The notes: a model not told the origin generated them from the sequence alone. 64,000 nt of DNA from Pelotomaculum terephthalicicum JT (GCF_022410535.1 NZ_JAKNBL010000010.1:27070-91069); one strand, 5' to 3'. Positions 8,137-16,831 are shown, numbered from the stretch's first letter. Translations and numbers: made by a program.

Positions 8137-8649
8137 CTAATTGAATGAAGCATTCCATTCAATTATTTTTCTTTCTTTTAATGAATTCACCACATCAATC
8201 ACCCGCTGGTTGCGAGAGCCCCGGAAAGGCAACTCCAGATCCCTCTCCGCTATAATAAACGGGCCATCTACGATATAATCGGACAGTAGAAGCAGTTCCC
8301 TGACAGGCTGATTTAAATCAGCAAGCGCCAAGAGCTCTTCCCAGACATAACCTGTATAGGTAATCACATCCAGACCCAACATTTTGACTTCACGGCCTAT
8401 CCATGCCAAAGGCAACGCTTGAAGAAAAGGCTCGCCCCCGGAAAAGGTAACCCCTTTAATCAGCTTCGCAGATTTAATCTGTTCCAGTAAATCCTTTGTC
8501 TCGACCAGAGTGCCGCCGGTCAGGTCCCATGTGTCCGGATTGTGGCAGCCCGGACAGCCTTTCTCACAGCCCTGGGTAAAAATAACAAACCTCAGCCCCG
8601 GCCCGTCAACCACACTCTCTTTGACAGTCCCGGAAACCCGCAGTTCCAT
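8137..8649 (-). CDS. nrdG: Anaerobic ribonucleotide reductase-activating protein (radical SAM)
   Basis: 170 residues. The radical-SAM cluster motif is CEKGCPGC (Cx3Cx2C), followed by HNPDTWDLTGG, and the GGE-type SAM-binding motif is TFSGGEPFLQ. NrdG makes the glycyl radical on NrdD using SAM and a reduced 4Fe-4S cluster. ATG at 8649 is chosen over TTG at 8667, because AAGGAGGTGA sits just upstream of it. It is separated from nrdD (9809-11821) by fliY, all on the same strand. A repeat hairpin fills the gap to fliY. A terminator follows. Confidence 0.92.
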   Translation of the reverse strand: MELRVSGTVKESVVDGPGLRFVIFTQGCEKGCPGCHNPDTWDLTGGTLVETKDLLEQIKSAKLIKGVTFSGGEPFLQALPLAWIGREVKMLGLDVITYTGYVWEELLALADLNQPVRELLLLSDYIVDGPFIIAERDLELPFRGSRNQRVIDVVNSLKERKIIEWNASFN

Positions 8650-8669
8650 GCTCGTCACCTCCTTCAAGT

Positions 8670-8745
8670 ATTCAGAATATATTGAGAAGACAAACTATCC
8701 TCTCATTCTGACTCCTGACTGCTGACTCCTGATTACTATTAAACT
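8670..8745. repeat. Dispersed hairpin repeat, copy A
   Basis: Contains GAGAAGACAAACTATCCTCTC and then CATTCTGACTCCTGACTGCTGACTCCTGA in the fliY-nrdG gap. The same ordered blocks (GAGAC/AGACA...TCTC..ATTCTGACTCC) recur at 46221-46309 and 49368-49475, so this is one member of an intergenic repeat family. Confidence 0.6.
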
Positions 8746-8747
8746 AA

Positions 8748-9716
8748 TTATACCGGTTTGCAAATCTGAGTAATCTGTACCTTCCCATTCTGCAGCATCT
8801 TACCTTTTGCCACTGTTAAACCGTTTATTTCAAGTTCTACTTGCCCGGACGGAAACGGTATATTGATTTCACCGCCAATATACAACCTGGCTACATCCTC
8901 CATCGTCCATCGAAGCCTGCCTAAGGTAAACGAAACCTCTGACGGCACGGCCAGAACACCGGCCAGGTTGGGCAGTTCCTGGAAGGCAAGCGGCTCCGCA
9001 GATACCGATGAACCTGCCTGTTCATCCGGCACGTCAAACAGACCCGCTTTCATCAAGAGGAAATAGGCTTCATCACGTGCCGTGTCAACGTCGGTTATCT
9101 GCATAAAAGTAGTTTTAAACAGGTTTCCAATCTTCACTTCGAAACGGGCGACAACTACCGGCTTGTCGGTCATCAGCGGGGAGTGGTCGGCGTTCGACAA
9201 GTCCGACACCATGATTGTCCGGGGCGGCTCAATATCGACTGCCACCCCAAAAATATTGGACATAGCCGTGGCCGCCGCGCCAATCATCTGATTCATGACC
9301 TCAGTCGCGGCGCTTATTTCAATCTCGGTTAATTTAATTGGGTGTTGTATTTCCCCAACGCCGCCCATCATAATGTCGGATATCAATGCTATATCTTCCT
9401 CAGTGATTACAAGTACATTAAAACCCCTCAACCCTGATTTGAAACAAACCTCAATAATTAAATAAGGTGTCGAAAAAGCCTTGAAGACTTCTTCCTGGCG
9501 GCAAACAATCGTCTGCGGATAACCTATGGTTACTTCCTTGTTCAACAACTCGGACAAAGTGGTAGCCGACGTGCCCATGCAAATGTTTCCGATTTCACCA
9601 ATGGTATCCAACTCCTGCATGGTTAAAAGCTCCTCAGCTTCTTCCTGGATAGGTTTCTCACTATATCTGTTAAACAATTCATCAATTTCTTTTTGGGTTA
9701 ATAGCTCTTCACTCAT
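8748..9716 (-). CDS. fliY: FliY-like flagellar switch phosphatase (CheC-CheC-FliN)
   Basis: 322 residues. The N-terminus LLTQKEIDELFNRY matches the CheY-P binding peptide of FliM/FliY. Two CheC phosphatase centres follow: DTIGEIGNICMGTSATTLSE (about 39-58) and ISAATEVMNQMIGAAATAMS, each with the Glu and Asn needed for CheY-P dephosphorylation. The C-terminal SpoA/FliN domain (about 245-322) has LYIGGEINIPFPSGQ. In flagellated Firmicutes FliY is part of the C-ring and removes phosphate from CheY. No other flagellar gene is in this window; it lies between nrdD and nrdG. ATG at 9716 is preferred over GTG at 9725 by SD spacing (AGGTGAG). Confidence 0.88.
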   Translation of the reverse strand: MSEELLTQKEIDELFNRYSEKPIQEEAEELLTMQELDTIGEIGNICMGTSATTLSELLNKEVTIGYPQTIVCRQEEVFKAFSTPYLIIEVCFKSGLRGFNVLVITEEDIALISDIMMGGVGEIQHPIKLTEIEISAATEVMNQMIGAAATAMSNIFGVAVDIEPPRTIMVSDLSNADHSPLMTDKPVVVARFEVKIGNLFKTTFMQITDVDTARDEAYFLLMKAGLFDVPDEQAGSSVSAEPLAFQELPNLAGVLAVPSEVSFTLGRLRWTMEDVARLYIGGEINIPFPSGQVELEINGLTVAKGKMLQNGKVQITQICKPV

Positions 9717-9808
9717 GCGTCTCACCTATCCTTATATGCAATTATTCTAAATATCCCACCAAGCAATAAATAGCACGCGTGTCACCAGCACGACAAGTAT
9801 ATTATATT

Positions 9809-11821
9809 CTACATATGTGTTACCCTGTCCCTCAATTCGTAAAGTTTGCTGTCATTGAACCGGTCGGTGGTACTTAAATAGCCGGTAATCCGCCGTACCC
9901 GGCTGATGTCGGCCGAACCGCAGCGCGGGCAGGTATCTTCATTGATAACACTCAATAAATTGCAGTTGGTGCAAAAATCTACCGGAAAATTTATACCGCC
10001 GTAACCCATATCGCATTCACGCATGTGTCTGATGATCGCCTCCACTGCTTCCGGGTTGTGCAGCGGAGGCGAAGCCATTTCTACATAACTGATGTGACCG
10101 GCGTTGCAATACTTATGATAAGGCCCCTCCAGCTTAATTTTGTCATAGGCGCTGATTGGCTGGTCAACGGGAATATGAAACGAATTTGTATAGTATTCTT
10201 TTGTAGTTACCCCCGGGATAAGCCCGAACTCTTTACAATCCAACCCCACAAAGCGCCCGGAAAGTCCTTCGGCCGGCGTGGCCAGCAAAGTGTAATTCAA
10301 ATTATAACGCTCGCAAGCCCCGTCAATGGCTGAACGCATAAAGGCCACTATCTCCTGGCCAAGAGCCTGCGACTCCTCGTCCTCGCCATGGTTCCGGCCG
10401 GTTAGCGCCGTTAGCGTTTCGGCCAGACCAATGAAGCCCACGGAAAGAGTACCGTGTTTAATGGCCTCTTCAATCGGGTCGTCCGGCTTTAGTCCGTTAG
10501 AATCAAGGTAAAGCTTTTGCCCCATGATGAATGGCATATCTTTAACTTTCAATTTCGCCTGCACCGTGTAGCGGTGGTATAGCTGCCGGACGGCTAAATC
10601 CATCACTCCGGAAAGCCCGCGGTAAAAATCGTCCAGGTTCCGCTCCGCCTTGATCGCCACGCGGGGCAGGTTTATGGTGGTAAATGATAAATTACCCCTG
10701 CAGTCGGTAACCTCCGGTCCCCGCCTGTTGGCCATGACTCTGGTGCGGCAGCCCATGTAGCTGACATCGCAACCGTATTGGCTGTTAAAAGAAGAATCCA
10801 TGAAACTAAAAGTGGGGTTCAGCCGTTTGCTGGCAACTCTGATCGCCAACTGGAACAGATCGTAATTAGGATCTCCCTGGTCCAGATTAATTCCTTCTTT
10901 GACCCGGAAAATGATATTCGGAAATATTGGGTTTTCACCTTTGCCCAGGCCCGCCTCGTAGGCCAAAAGAAGGTTTTTTACCACGCGCCGGGCTGGCTCA
11001 GATGTTTCCGTACCGATGTTTATTGAAGAAAACGGTACCTGGGCTCCCGCCCTGCTATGCATGCTGTTTAGGTTGTATATCAAAGCCTCCATGGCCTGGT
11101 ATGTTTCAAAATCGGAAGCGTCCGACACGAAGGGTGCGATATCCCGGTCGAAGAAGGCAAACGACTGTCCGCCGTGCATGTCGTTCTGAGAACTCTGCAG
11201 GATTATCGTAGCCAGGGCCGTTGCCGTCCCAAGCCGTTTAGGAGGCCGGATATACCCGTGCCCGGTGTTGAATCCTTCCGATAATAATTTATTTAAAGGT
11301 ATTTGCAGGCAAGTTAATGTCTTTCCGTAAAAATCAAGATCATGTATATGAATATCCCCGCGCAAGTGGGCTTGCGACATCTCCTCGGGGATTAGCCTGG
11401 TTAAATAATACTTTCTGCTGGCCGCACTGGCAATTTGGAGCATCTTAGCGGAAGGAGAGTTACTGATGTTGGCGTTTTCCCGGTTGGTCTCCTCCAGAAT
11501 TTCCTCCACCGCGTCCATCAAATCGCCCTTTGCCTCACGGATGCGCGTACGCCTGTCCCGGTAAAGTATGTAAGCTTTCGCGGTGCGCGCGTGGCCCGCT
11601 TCGATTAATACTTTTTCCACAATATCCTGTACGTCTTCCACTCCGAAAGTTTTGCCGTTATATTGTTTCTTTAACAGTTTTATTACCTCGATAGTTAGTT
11701 CCATGGCGGTCTGACGGTCTTCACCGCCAACTGCCCGCGCGGCTTTAAAGATGGCGTCCGTTATCTTTGTTTCGTCAAACGGAACCTCCCGGCCGTCACG
11801 CTTCTGGACAGTCTTAAACAT
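9809..11821 (-). CDS. nrdD: Anaerobic (class III) ribonucleoside-triphosphate reductase
   Basis: 670 residues. The N-terminal ATP-cone (about 1-90; VQKRDGREVPFDETKI ... VEDVQDIVEKVLIEAGH) gives allosteric control. The catalytic barrel follows with HGGQSFAFFDRDIAP. Near the C-terminus a zinc ribbon FCTNCNLLSVINEDTCPRCG precedes the glycyl-radical loop RRITGYLSTTDRFND, in which the Gly of ITGYL carries the radical installed by NrdG. It makes dNTPs without oxygen. It lies 20 nt downstream of nrdR, so it is probably in the same transcript and under NrdR control. Confidence 0.95.
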   Translation of the reverse strand: MFKTVQKRDGREVPFDETKITDAIFKAARAVGGEDRQTAMELTIEVIKLLKKQYNGKTFGVEDVQDIVEKVLIEAGHARTAKAYILYRDRRTRIREAKGDLMDAVEEILEETNRENANISNSPSAKMLQIASAASRKYYLTRLIPEEMSQAHLRGDIHIHDLDFYGKTLTCLQIPLNKLLSEGFNTGHGYIRPPKRLGTATALATIILQSSQNDMHGGQSFAFFDRDIAPFVSDASDFETYQAMEALIYNLNSMHSRAGAQVPFSSINIGTETSEPARRVVKNLLLAYEAGLGKGENPIFPNIIFRVKEGINLDQGDPNYDLFQLAIRVASKRLNPTFSFMDSSFNSQYGCDVSYMGCRTRVMANRRGPEVTDCRGNLSFTTINLPRVAIKAERNLDDFYRGLSGVMDLAVRQLYHRYTVQAKLKVKDMPFIMGQKLYLDSNGLKPDDPIEEAIKHGTLSVGFIGLAETLTALTGRNHGEDEESQALGQEIVAFMRSAIDGACERYNLNYTLLATPAEGLSGRFVGLDCKEFGLIPGVTTKEYYTNSFHIPVDQPISAYDKIKLEGPYHKYCNAGHISYVEMASPPLHNPEAVEAIIRHMRECDMGYGGINFPVDFCTNCNLLSVINEDTCPRCGSADISRVRRITGYLSTTDRFNDSKLYELRDRVTHM

Positions 11822-11841
11822 AGTCTGCTTAGTCCTCCTTT

Positions 11842-12306
11842 TTAACTGTTACCTTTATTATTGAGAAGATCTTTTAATTCTTTCATAAAGCTTTCGGCAT
11901 CCTTGAACTCACGGTAGACCGAGGCAAAGCGGACATACGCCACCTCATCGAGGCCGCGCAAGCTGTCCATTACCAATTCACCTATATAAGTGCTTTTGGC
12001 TTCCGTCTCCATGGTGTTGCGCAGTTCCCTTTCAATGCCTTCGACTATTGTTTCAAGCTTTTCAGTGGAAACCGGCCTCTTCTGGCAGGCTTTGAGCAAA
12101 CCCTGCAGCAGCTTCCGCCGGTTAAAAGCCTCCCGGCGGCCGTCCTTTTTCACTACTTGCAGAGGCAGTTCGTCCACTCTTTCATAAGTTGTAAAACGCT
12201 TTCCGCAGCTGCCGCACTCCCTGCGCCGACGAATTGAATGCCCCTCCACGGTAGGCCGGGAATCGAGCACCCTGCTGTCACTGAAACCACAATACGGACA
12301 CCTCAT
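11842..12306 (-). CDS. nrdR: Transcriptional repressor NrdR
   Basis: 154 residues, the usual family length. The N-terminal zinc ribbon [18 protein letters not shown] plus [14 protein letters not shown] is followed by an ATP-cone (about 45-135; [17 protein letters not shown]). NrdR senses (d)ATP and represses ribonucleotide reductase genes. ATG at 12306 is preferred over the in-frame GTG at 12315 because AGGTGA lies 5 nt before it and the protein then starts like B. subtilis NrdR. Two NrdR-box-like sites lie in its own promoter region. nrdD follows after a short gap. Confidence 0.93.
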   Translation of the reverse strand: MRCPYCGFSDSRVLDSRPTVEGHSIRRRRECGSCGKRFTTYERVDELPLQVVKKDGRREAFNRRKLLQGLLKACQKRPVSTEKLETIVEGIERELRNTMETEAKSTYIGELVMDSLRGLDEVAYVRFASVYREFKDAESFMKELKDLLNNKGNS

Positions 12307-12338
12307 CTTTTTCACCTGACTATCCTTGCCTGCGGATG

Positions 12339-12390
12339 ATTATAACCCACAGGATATTGTATATACAATGCTAACATTATACAATATCTT
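12339..12390 (-). promoter_or_regulatory. nrdR-nrdD promoter with candidate NrdR boxes
   Basis: The -10 TATAAT is at 12344-12339. A perfect 14-bp palindrome ATTGTATATACAAT (12356-12369) covers the -35 position. About one to two helical turns further up lies a second AT-rich imperfect palindrome, ACATTATACAATAT (12374-12387). Both resemble NrdR boxes, which usually occur in pairs at ribonucleotide reductase operons. Repression by blocking the -35 is inferred. The rest of the interval, 12391-12559, is AT-rich with no supported gene. Confidence 0.55.
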
Positions 12391-12559
12391 GATAAAAAAC
12401 AAAAGCACCGGATCCGGTAAAAAACAAAGAAAGAGACATTTAAGTCTCTCTATCGCTTTAAAGGTAAATTTTTCACATAAACATAATAAATACAATAATA
12501 AATATTTAAAATATTGCTGCCAGGCATCCGGTTTATCAAAAAACATGTTTAAGGACAGT

Positions 12560-12817
12560 TCAAGTTATATCTCTAAAACTGTTGGCCTCCACCAGGATAA
12601 CATCCATTCCAATTTTTTTTATCTTATCCCACGGAACGATAATCTCCTCTTCTTTCCCGAGGAAACCTAAAAACTTCCCCCCATTTAACCCGGGCAGGAT
12701 AATCGCATCGATCCTGCCTTCCTCCAGATCAATATCAATATCTTTAATCATGCCAAGCCGTCGCCCGTCTACTATATTGATAACCTCCCGCATCCGCAAA
12801 TCAGAAATTTTCACCAT
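12560..12817 (-). CDS. ylmC: YlmC/YmxH family sporulation protein (PRC-barrel)
   Basis: 85 residues with one PRC-barrel fold: MVKISDLRMREVINI ... GRRLGMIKDIDID ... GKEEEIIVPWDKIKKIG. The family occurs in spore-forming Firmicutes, and ylmC follows sigG in B. subtilis just as here. Its molecular role is unknown. ATG at 12817 is preferred over GTG at 12826 because GGGAGGTG lies 6 nt upstream. Confidence 0.85.
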   Translation of the reverse strand: MVKISDLRMREVINIVDGRRLGMIKDIDIDLEEGRIDAIILPGLNGGKFLGFLGKEEEIIVPWDKIKKIGMDVILVEANSFRDIT

Positions 12818-12880
12818 ACCGGACACCTCCCTCTATATTTATATGATCGAATATTGCGGCACTGACCATAAATTTAAAAA

Positions 12881-12947
12881 TGGGGGTCAGGCTTTACTTT
12901 GTGAGTTTCTATTTTATAGAAACTCACAAAGTAAAGCCTGACCCCCT
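12881..12947. repeat. 31-bp perfect palindrome, REP-like; may terminate sigG transcripts
   Basis: The arm beginning GGGGGTCAGGCTTTACTTTG at 12882 is repeated as an exact reverse complement ending at 12946; only about 3 nt form the loop. On the minus strand the hairpin is followed by CATTTTTAAATTT, so it could end the sigG transcript. The core GTCAGGCTTTA also appears next to the direct repeats at 29740. Such elements often belong to REP families mobilised by REP-associated tyrosine transposases; none is in the window. Confidence 0.8.
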
Positions 12948-12960
12948 CAAAACATGCATA

Positions 12961-13734
12961 TTACATGAATTTACGCATGTGGTTCAGCGCCGCCTTTTCC
13001 AGCCGCGACACCTGAGCCTGTGATATGCCGATTTCTTCGGCCACCTCCATTTGAGTCTTCCCTTCGTAAAACCTTAAAGTTAGAATTAATTTTTCACGGT
13101 TGCTTAGTTTTCTGAGAGCATCCTTGATAGTTATGTCTTCAAGCCAACTCTGATCCATATTTTTTTCATCATGAATCTGATCCATCACAAAAATTGTGTC
13201 GCCGCCGTCGTGATAAACCGGTTCAAAAAGAGATACAGGCTCCTGGATAGCATCAAGCGCAAAAACGATCTCCTCCCGCGGCATCTTTAACTCACCGGCA
13301 ATTTCATTGATGGAAGGCTCCCTGGAATATTTGTTTACCAGCGCGTCACGCACCTGAAGCGCCTTGTAGGCCACGTCCCGCAAGGAACGACTGACCCGGA
13401 TCGGATTGTTGTCGCGCAGGTAGCGGCGGATTTCCCCGATAATCATGGGTACTGCATAGGTGGAAAATTTCACGTTCTGGGAAAGGTCAAAATTGTCAAT
13501 AGCCTTCATTAGGCCGATACAACCTACCTGAAACAAATCATCAACATATTCTCCCCTGTTGTTGAAGCGCTGAATCACACTCAGCACCAGCCGGAGGTTC
13601 CCGCTGATCAACTGGGTGCGGGCTGCAATATCACCATTATGCATGGCCTCAAACAACGTTCGCATCTGACTTCCTGTAAGTACCGGGAGCTTTGATGTAT
13701 TAACCCCGCAGATCTCAACCTTATTGACCAGCAT
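12961..13734 (-). CDS. sigG: Sporulation sigma factor G
   Basis: 257 residues. The start MLVNKVEICGVNTSKLPVL is characteristic of SigG. Region 2 has RLVLSVIQRFNNRGEYVDDL and FQVGCIGLMKAIDNFDL; region 4 has a helix-turn-helix GKTQMEVAEEIGISQAQVSR. Sigma-G directs late forespore gene expression. ATG at 13734 is chosen because GGGAGG lies 6 nt upstream; the ATG at 13740 is too close to it. A sigma-F/G-type promoter lies upstream. A long palindrome follows the gene. Confidence 0.95.
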   Translation of the reverse strand: MLVNKVEICGVNTSKLPVLTGSQMRTLFEAMHNGDIAARTQLISGNLRLVLSVIQRFNNRGEYVDDLFQVGCIGLMKAIDNFDLSQNVKFSTYAVPMIIGEIRRYLRDNNPIRVSRSLRDVAYKALQVRDALVNKYSREPSINEIAGELKMPREEIVFALDAIQEPVSLFEPVYHDGGDTIFVMDQIHDEKNMDQSWLEDITIKDALRKLSNREKLILTLRFYEGKTQMEVAEEIGISQAQVSRLEKAALNHMRKFM

Positions 13735-13792
13735 GGACATCCTCCCATTCCAGGTATTGTCGGGAAATAAACAACAAAGTCCTGTCCCAGTA

Positions 13793-13822
13793 CATTATTG
13801 CCACGGAATTACCGAAATATAC
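13793..13822 (-). promoter_or_regulatory. Sigma-F/sigma-G type promoter of sigG
   Basis: Minus strand: -35 GTATA (13822-13818), 15-nt spacer, -10 GGCAATAATG (13802-13793). This matches the GYATA / GGNNANANTR consensus at every defined position. It lies in the sigE-sigG gap, which fits forespore-specific expression of sigG as in B. subtilis. Confidence 0.75.
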
Positions 13823-13856
13823 ATTGGCGCAGCGCCGGTTCTCACTCTAAGAAGGT

Positions 13857-14582
13857 TTACTCCATGCGGTGAATTTCTTTTTTCAGCCTTTTGATAATCC
13901 TTTTCTCCAGCCTGGAAATATAAGATTGAGATATGCCTAAAAGATCAGCTACCTCCTTTTGAGTTTTTTCCATTCCGTTATTTAAACCGAAACGCAGTTC
14001 CATAATTTTGCGTTCACGCCCCGAAAGCCTCTGAAGCGCCAGGTAGAGGAGTTTCTTATCCACTTCATCCTCAATATATTTATAGATGATATCGTTTTCC
14101 GTGCCCAGGACATCCGACAGCAACAGCTCATTGCCATCCCAATCAATATTCAGCGGCTCGTCGAAGGAAACCTCTGTGCGGGTCTTGCTGTTCCTCCTCA
14201 AGTACATCAAAATCTCATTCTCAATGCAACGCGACGCATAAGTGGCAAGTTTGATTTTCTTCGCCGGGTCAAAGGTGTTAACGGCTTTGATCAAGCCAAT
14301 GGTTCCGATAGAAACCAGGTCTTCAATACCAATTCCCGTGTTTTCAAATTTTCGCGCGATGTAAACAACCAACCGCAGGTTCCTTTCAATCAAGACGCTC
14401 CTTACCGCGGCATCCCCGGACTCTAAACGGTTGATTAAAAAGGACTCTTCATCCATGGTTAAAGGCGGCGGCAAAGCCTCACTGCTGCCGACATAGTGAA
14501 TGCGGGGCCGATAGCCGACCCGGATCAGAAAGCGCAAAAGCGCCAAGCGAACGCACCATATTGTACACCAAATTTTCCTCAC
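13857..14582 (-). CDS. sigE: Sporulation sigma factor E (pro-sigma-E)
   Basis: 241 residues. The N-terminal pro-sequence is hydrophobic, and the conserved segment [18 protein letters not shown] marks the processing region cut by SpoIIGA. Region 2 has [19 protein letters not shown] and [15 protein letters not shown]; region 4 has [19 protein letters not shown]. Sigma-E runs early mother-cell transcription. The start is GTG with AAGGAT about 9 nt upstream. It follows spoIIGA directly, the standard protease-substrate operon. Confidence 0.95.
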   Translation of the reverse strand: MRKIWCTIWCVRLALLRFLIRVGYRPRIHYVGSSEALPPPLTMDEESFLINRLESGDAAVRSVLIERNLRLVVYIARKFENTGIGIEDLVSIGTIGLIKAVNTFDPAKKIKLATYASRCIENEILMYLRRNSKTRTEVSFDEPLNIDWDGNELLLSDVLGTENDIIYKYIEDEVDKKLLYLALQRLSGRERKIMELRFGLNNGMEKTQKEVADLLGISQSYISRLEKRIIKRLKKEIHRME

Positions 14583-14621
14583 AGATAAATCATCCTTGAA
14601 TTAATTTTTTTTAATCCTTCA

Positions 14622-15533
14622 TTACATTTCCAGAAGGCGCGGATGCAATAAAGCGTTGTATGAGTTACCGGGGTCTATTTTTTTATGATATACTGCGATA
14701 ACGGCTTTTTTTATCTGCACCAGGTGTCCCCGTTGCTCAAAAAACACTTCATCCGGCCGGAAGCCCACCATTAATCCACCGGAATTACCCAGCGAGTTAA
14801 AAGGAATAACGCTAAATAACGACCTCCGGGGGTTTTCACTCAGCGCGCTAAGTATATGCCACACGTCTGGCTCACCGGCTTGCTCAAACAAAACTTGCAC
14901 TTCAGCAGGCAAGAGCGGCTTTAGAACACCATATTCCACCACGATTACCGCCCGTTTTGTCATCGGATCGATAAGCTGATTGCCGGTGTCAAGAAAAGCG
15001 CTGACCTGAACCTGTATTCCCTGTGATTTAATAAATAAACCAAGCTTGAATACTTTTTCCATAATACGCTTCTTAAGTAAGGAACTAATCACCTTGACCA
15101 TGACCCCAAAGGCAATTATGCCCAGTAATAAGCCGGGCCAAAAATTTTTTGATACGATCAGACCGGTACCATTTATACTGGAAATCCGGAATGGCTGAAT
15201 ATAAAAGATTATTCCCAAAATCAGCCCGCCAAGAACAAAAGAAGTTAAATAAAAAACACCTAAACACACAAAAAACTTTTTGGGCTGGAGCGGCGCAAAG
15301 GTTAACGCGATGATTAATACTGATGCTATTAACTTGAACCAAGCGGTCAATAGTACATTGTTTCCAGGAATAAATAAAGTCAGTGTATAAGCCGCTCCCA
15401 ACGCCGCACCGGCGGCCAGGCGGCCTTTAACGGCCTTTGTCCGGCTGAGTTTGGCGGTAGCCCATAGAATTGCATAGTTCATTACCATGTTGCCTAAAAA
15501 AACTTGGTCGAGATACACAGTATAAAACAACAT
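14622..15533 (-). CDS. spoIIGA: Pro-sigma-E processing protease SpoIIGA
   Basis: 303 residues. About five hydrophobic membrane segments fill the first half, from YLDQVFLGNMVMNYAILW. The C-terminal protease domain has the aspartic-protease motif AFLDTGNQLIDP (about residues 170-180), whose Asp is the catalytic residue in the family. It sits in the septal membrane and cleaves pro-sigma-E after activation by SpoIIR. The operon with sigE is conserved. No clear Spo0A box or sigma-A promoter was assigned in 15534-15626. Confidence 0.92.
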   Translation of the reverse strand: MLFYTVYLDQVFLGNMVMNYAILWATAKLSRTKAVKGRLAAGAALGAAYTLTLFIPGNNVLLTAWFKLIASVLIIALTFAPLQPKKFFVCLGVFYLTSFVLGGLILGIIFYIQPFRISSINGTGLIVSKNFWPGLLLGIIAFGVMVKVISSLLKKRIMEKVFKLGLFIKSQGIQVQVSAFLDTGNQLIDPMTKRAVIVVEYGVLKPLLPAEVQVLFEQAGEPDVWHILSALSENPRRSLFSVIPFNSLGNSGGLMVGFRPDEVFFEQRGHLVQIKKAVIAVYHKKIDPGNSYNALLHPRLLEM

Positions 15534-15626
15534 CGCCCGACCCCTAACACCGGCAAAAAAATTAGTATTCCGTTACCAGTATATTACTTCAATTAACCGT
15601 TTATGACAGGCAAGTAAAATGATAAC

Positions 15627-15657
15627 AGCCCTGACCTAATTATACACGGTCAGGGCT
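15627..15657 (-). terminator. Hairpin terminator after selD
   Basis: AGCCCTGACC (15627-15636) pairs perfectly with GGTCAGGGCT (15648-15657), an 11-nt loop between. On the minus strand it is followed by GTTATCATTTT, so termination is likely but the T-run is interrupted. Confidence 0.6.
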
Positions 15658-15696
15658 CAGGAATTTGTCGAGTCTTGAAGTGATGCGATTTTTTTC

Positions 15697-16743
15697 TTAA
15701 GAATTAATTACCAATATTCGCGGCTTTGCGTCAATAACCTCCCCAATTTCAGCTGCCGCCACTCCCTCCGCCAATAAACCATCCATGACAATCTCTGTTT
15801 TGTCCCCGGGAACAGCCATCAAAAGGCCGCCTGAAGTCTGCGGGTCGGCTAGGACAAGTCTGTCAACATCTTCAATGCCGCCTTCCCATGTGAGAAAATC
15901 GTCAAGATAATTTAGATTACGATAAGCGCCTGCCGGGATAATACCCATACCGGCAAGGGACCGCGCCTGTCTCAGAACTGGTATGGCCGGTAATCGCAGC
16001 CTTGCTCCCACACCGCTGGCCGCCAGCATCTCATAAAGATGGCCTAACAGTCCGAAACCGGTTACATCTGTGCATGCGTTTATCCCGGTCTCAATCATAA
16101 CCCGGGCGGCACGGTTATTTAAAGTCACCATTAATTCAACAGCGCCCTGATAAGTTGCCTTGTCGACCAAATCACCTCTTAAAGCCGTTGTCACAATGCC
16201 TATGCCCAACGGTTTGGTCAGGATTAGGGTGTCTCCCGGGCGCGCCCCGGCATTGGTTACTATGCGTTCCGGGTGGACCACACCAGTTACGGACAGCCCA
16301 TATTTGAGTTCCTCATCTTCTATGGTGTGTCCGCCGGCTGGAATCGCGCCCGCTTCTTTTACTTTTTCGGCCCCACCTTTGAGGATCTGCACCATAACTT
16401 CCAATGGTAAGGTTTTAGTTGGAAAGCCGATAATATTTAAGGCCAGTAGCGGTTTAGCTCCCATGGCATAGATATCGCTCAAAGCATTCGCGGCTGTAAT
16501 CAACCCGAACGTATAAGGATCGTCGACAACCGGCGTGAAATAATCCACTGTTTGTACAATGGCCATATCATTATTCAGCCGGTATACGGCCGCGTCGTCA
16601 GAGGTGGAGGAACCGACCAACAGATTCGGATCTTCAACTTGTTCTAACTGGCGCAGCACCTGCGCCAGGTCCTTGGGACCGATTTTAGCCGCTCACCCGG
16701 CGCAACTGGCCATCTGAGTCAGGCGATACTTTTCTTCCTGCAT
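15697..16743 (-). CDS. selD: Selenide, water dikinase SelD, itself a selenoprotein (in-frame UGA = Sec)
   Basis: Makes selenophosphate from selenide and ATP for selenocysteine and selenouridine synthesis. A simple ORF call would begin only at 16659, but the reading frame extends upstream through one TGA (16695-16693) to an ATG at 16743, which has SD GGGGGG. The translation is MQEEKYRLTQMASCAG-Sec-AAKIGPKDLAQVL. This is the exact N-terminal context of SelD, where the catalytic residue is Cys or Sec. Full length is 348 residues, normal for the family. Other motifs are SDDAAVYRLNNDMAIVQTVD and the Gly-rich TGFGLLGHLYEM. It sits between spoIIGA and ftsZ, unlike Bacillus, and has its own terminator. 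Confidence 0.93.
16648..16692 (-). promoter_or_regulatory. Bacterial SECIS-type hairpins after the selD UGA
   Basis: Immediately 3' of the UGA in the mRNA lie GGTCC-CAA-GGACC (16680-16668) and then CTGGCGCAG-GTG-CTGCGCCAG (16668-16648), a 9-bp perfect stem whose 3-nt loop begins with G. The apical loops are about 17 and 33 nt from the UGA, inside the range known for bacterial SECIS elements. Which of the two binds SelB is not decided by sequence alone. Confidence 0.6.
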
Positions 16744-16831
16744 TCCGTTCCCCCCTCTCTCCTGACTATTATTTTACACCATTTTAAGATTATAAACCTG
16801 CAACGAGCACATTTTGAACGAGGAATTTATA

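Noticed and set aside
12340..12546. 68-residue hydrophobic minus-strand ORF between nrdR and ylmC
   Set aside because: It covers the nrdR promoter and boxes, has no SD and shows a low-complexity composition from AT-rich DNA.
16693..16695. Nonsense mutation or frameshift in selD
   Set aside because: The UGA is at the known Sec position, the upstream frame encodes the family N-terminus with a good SD, and SECIS-like hairpins follow. Recoding explains it better.
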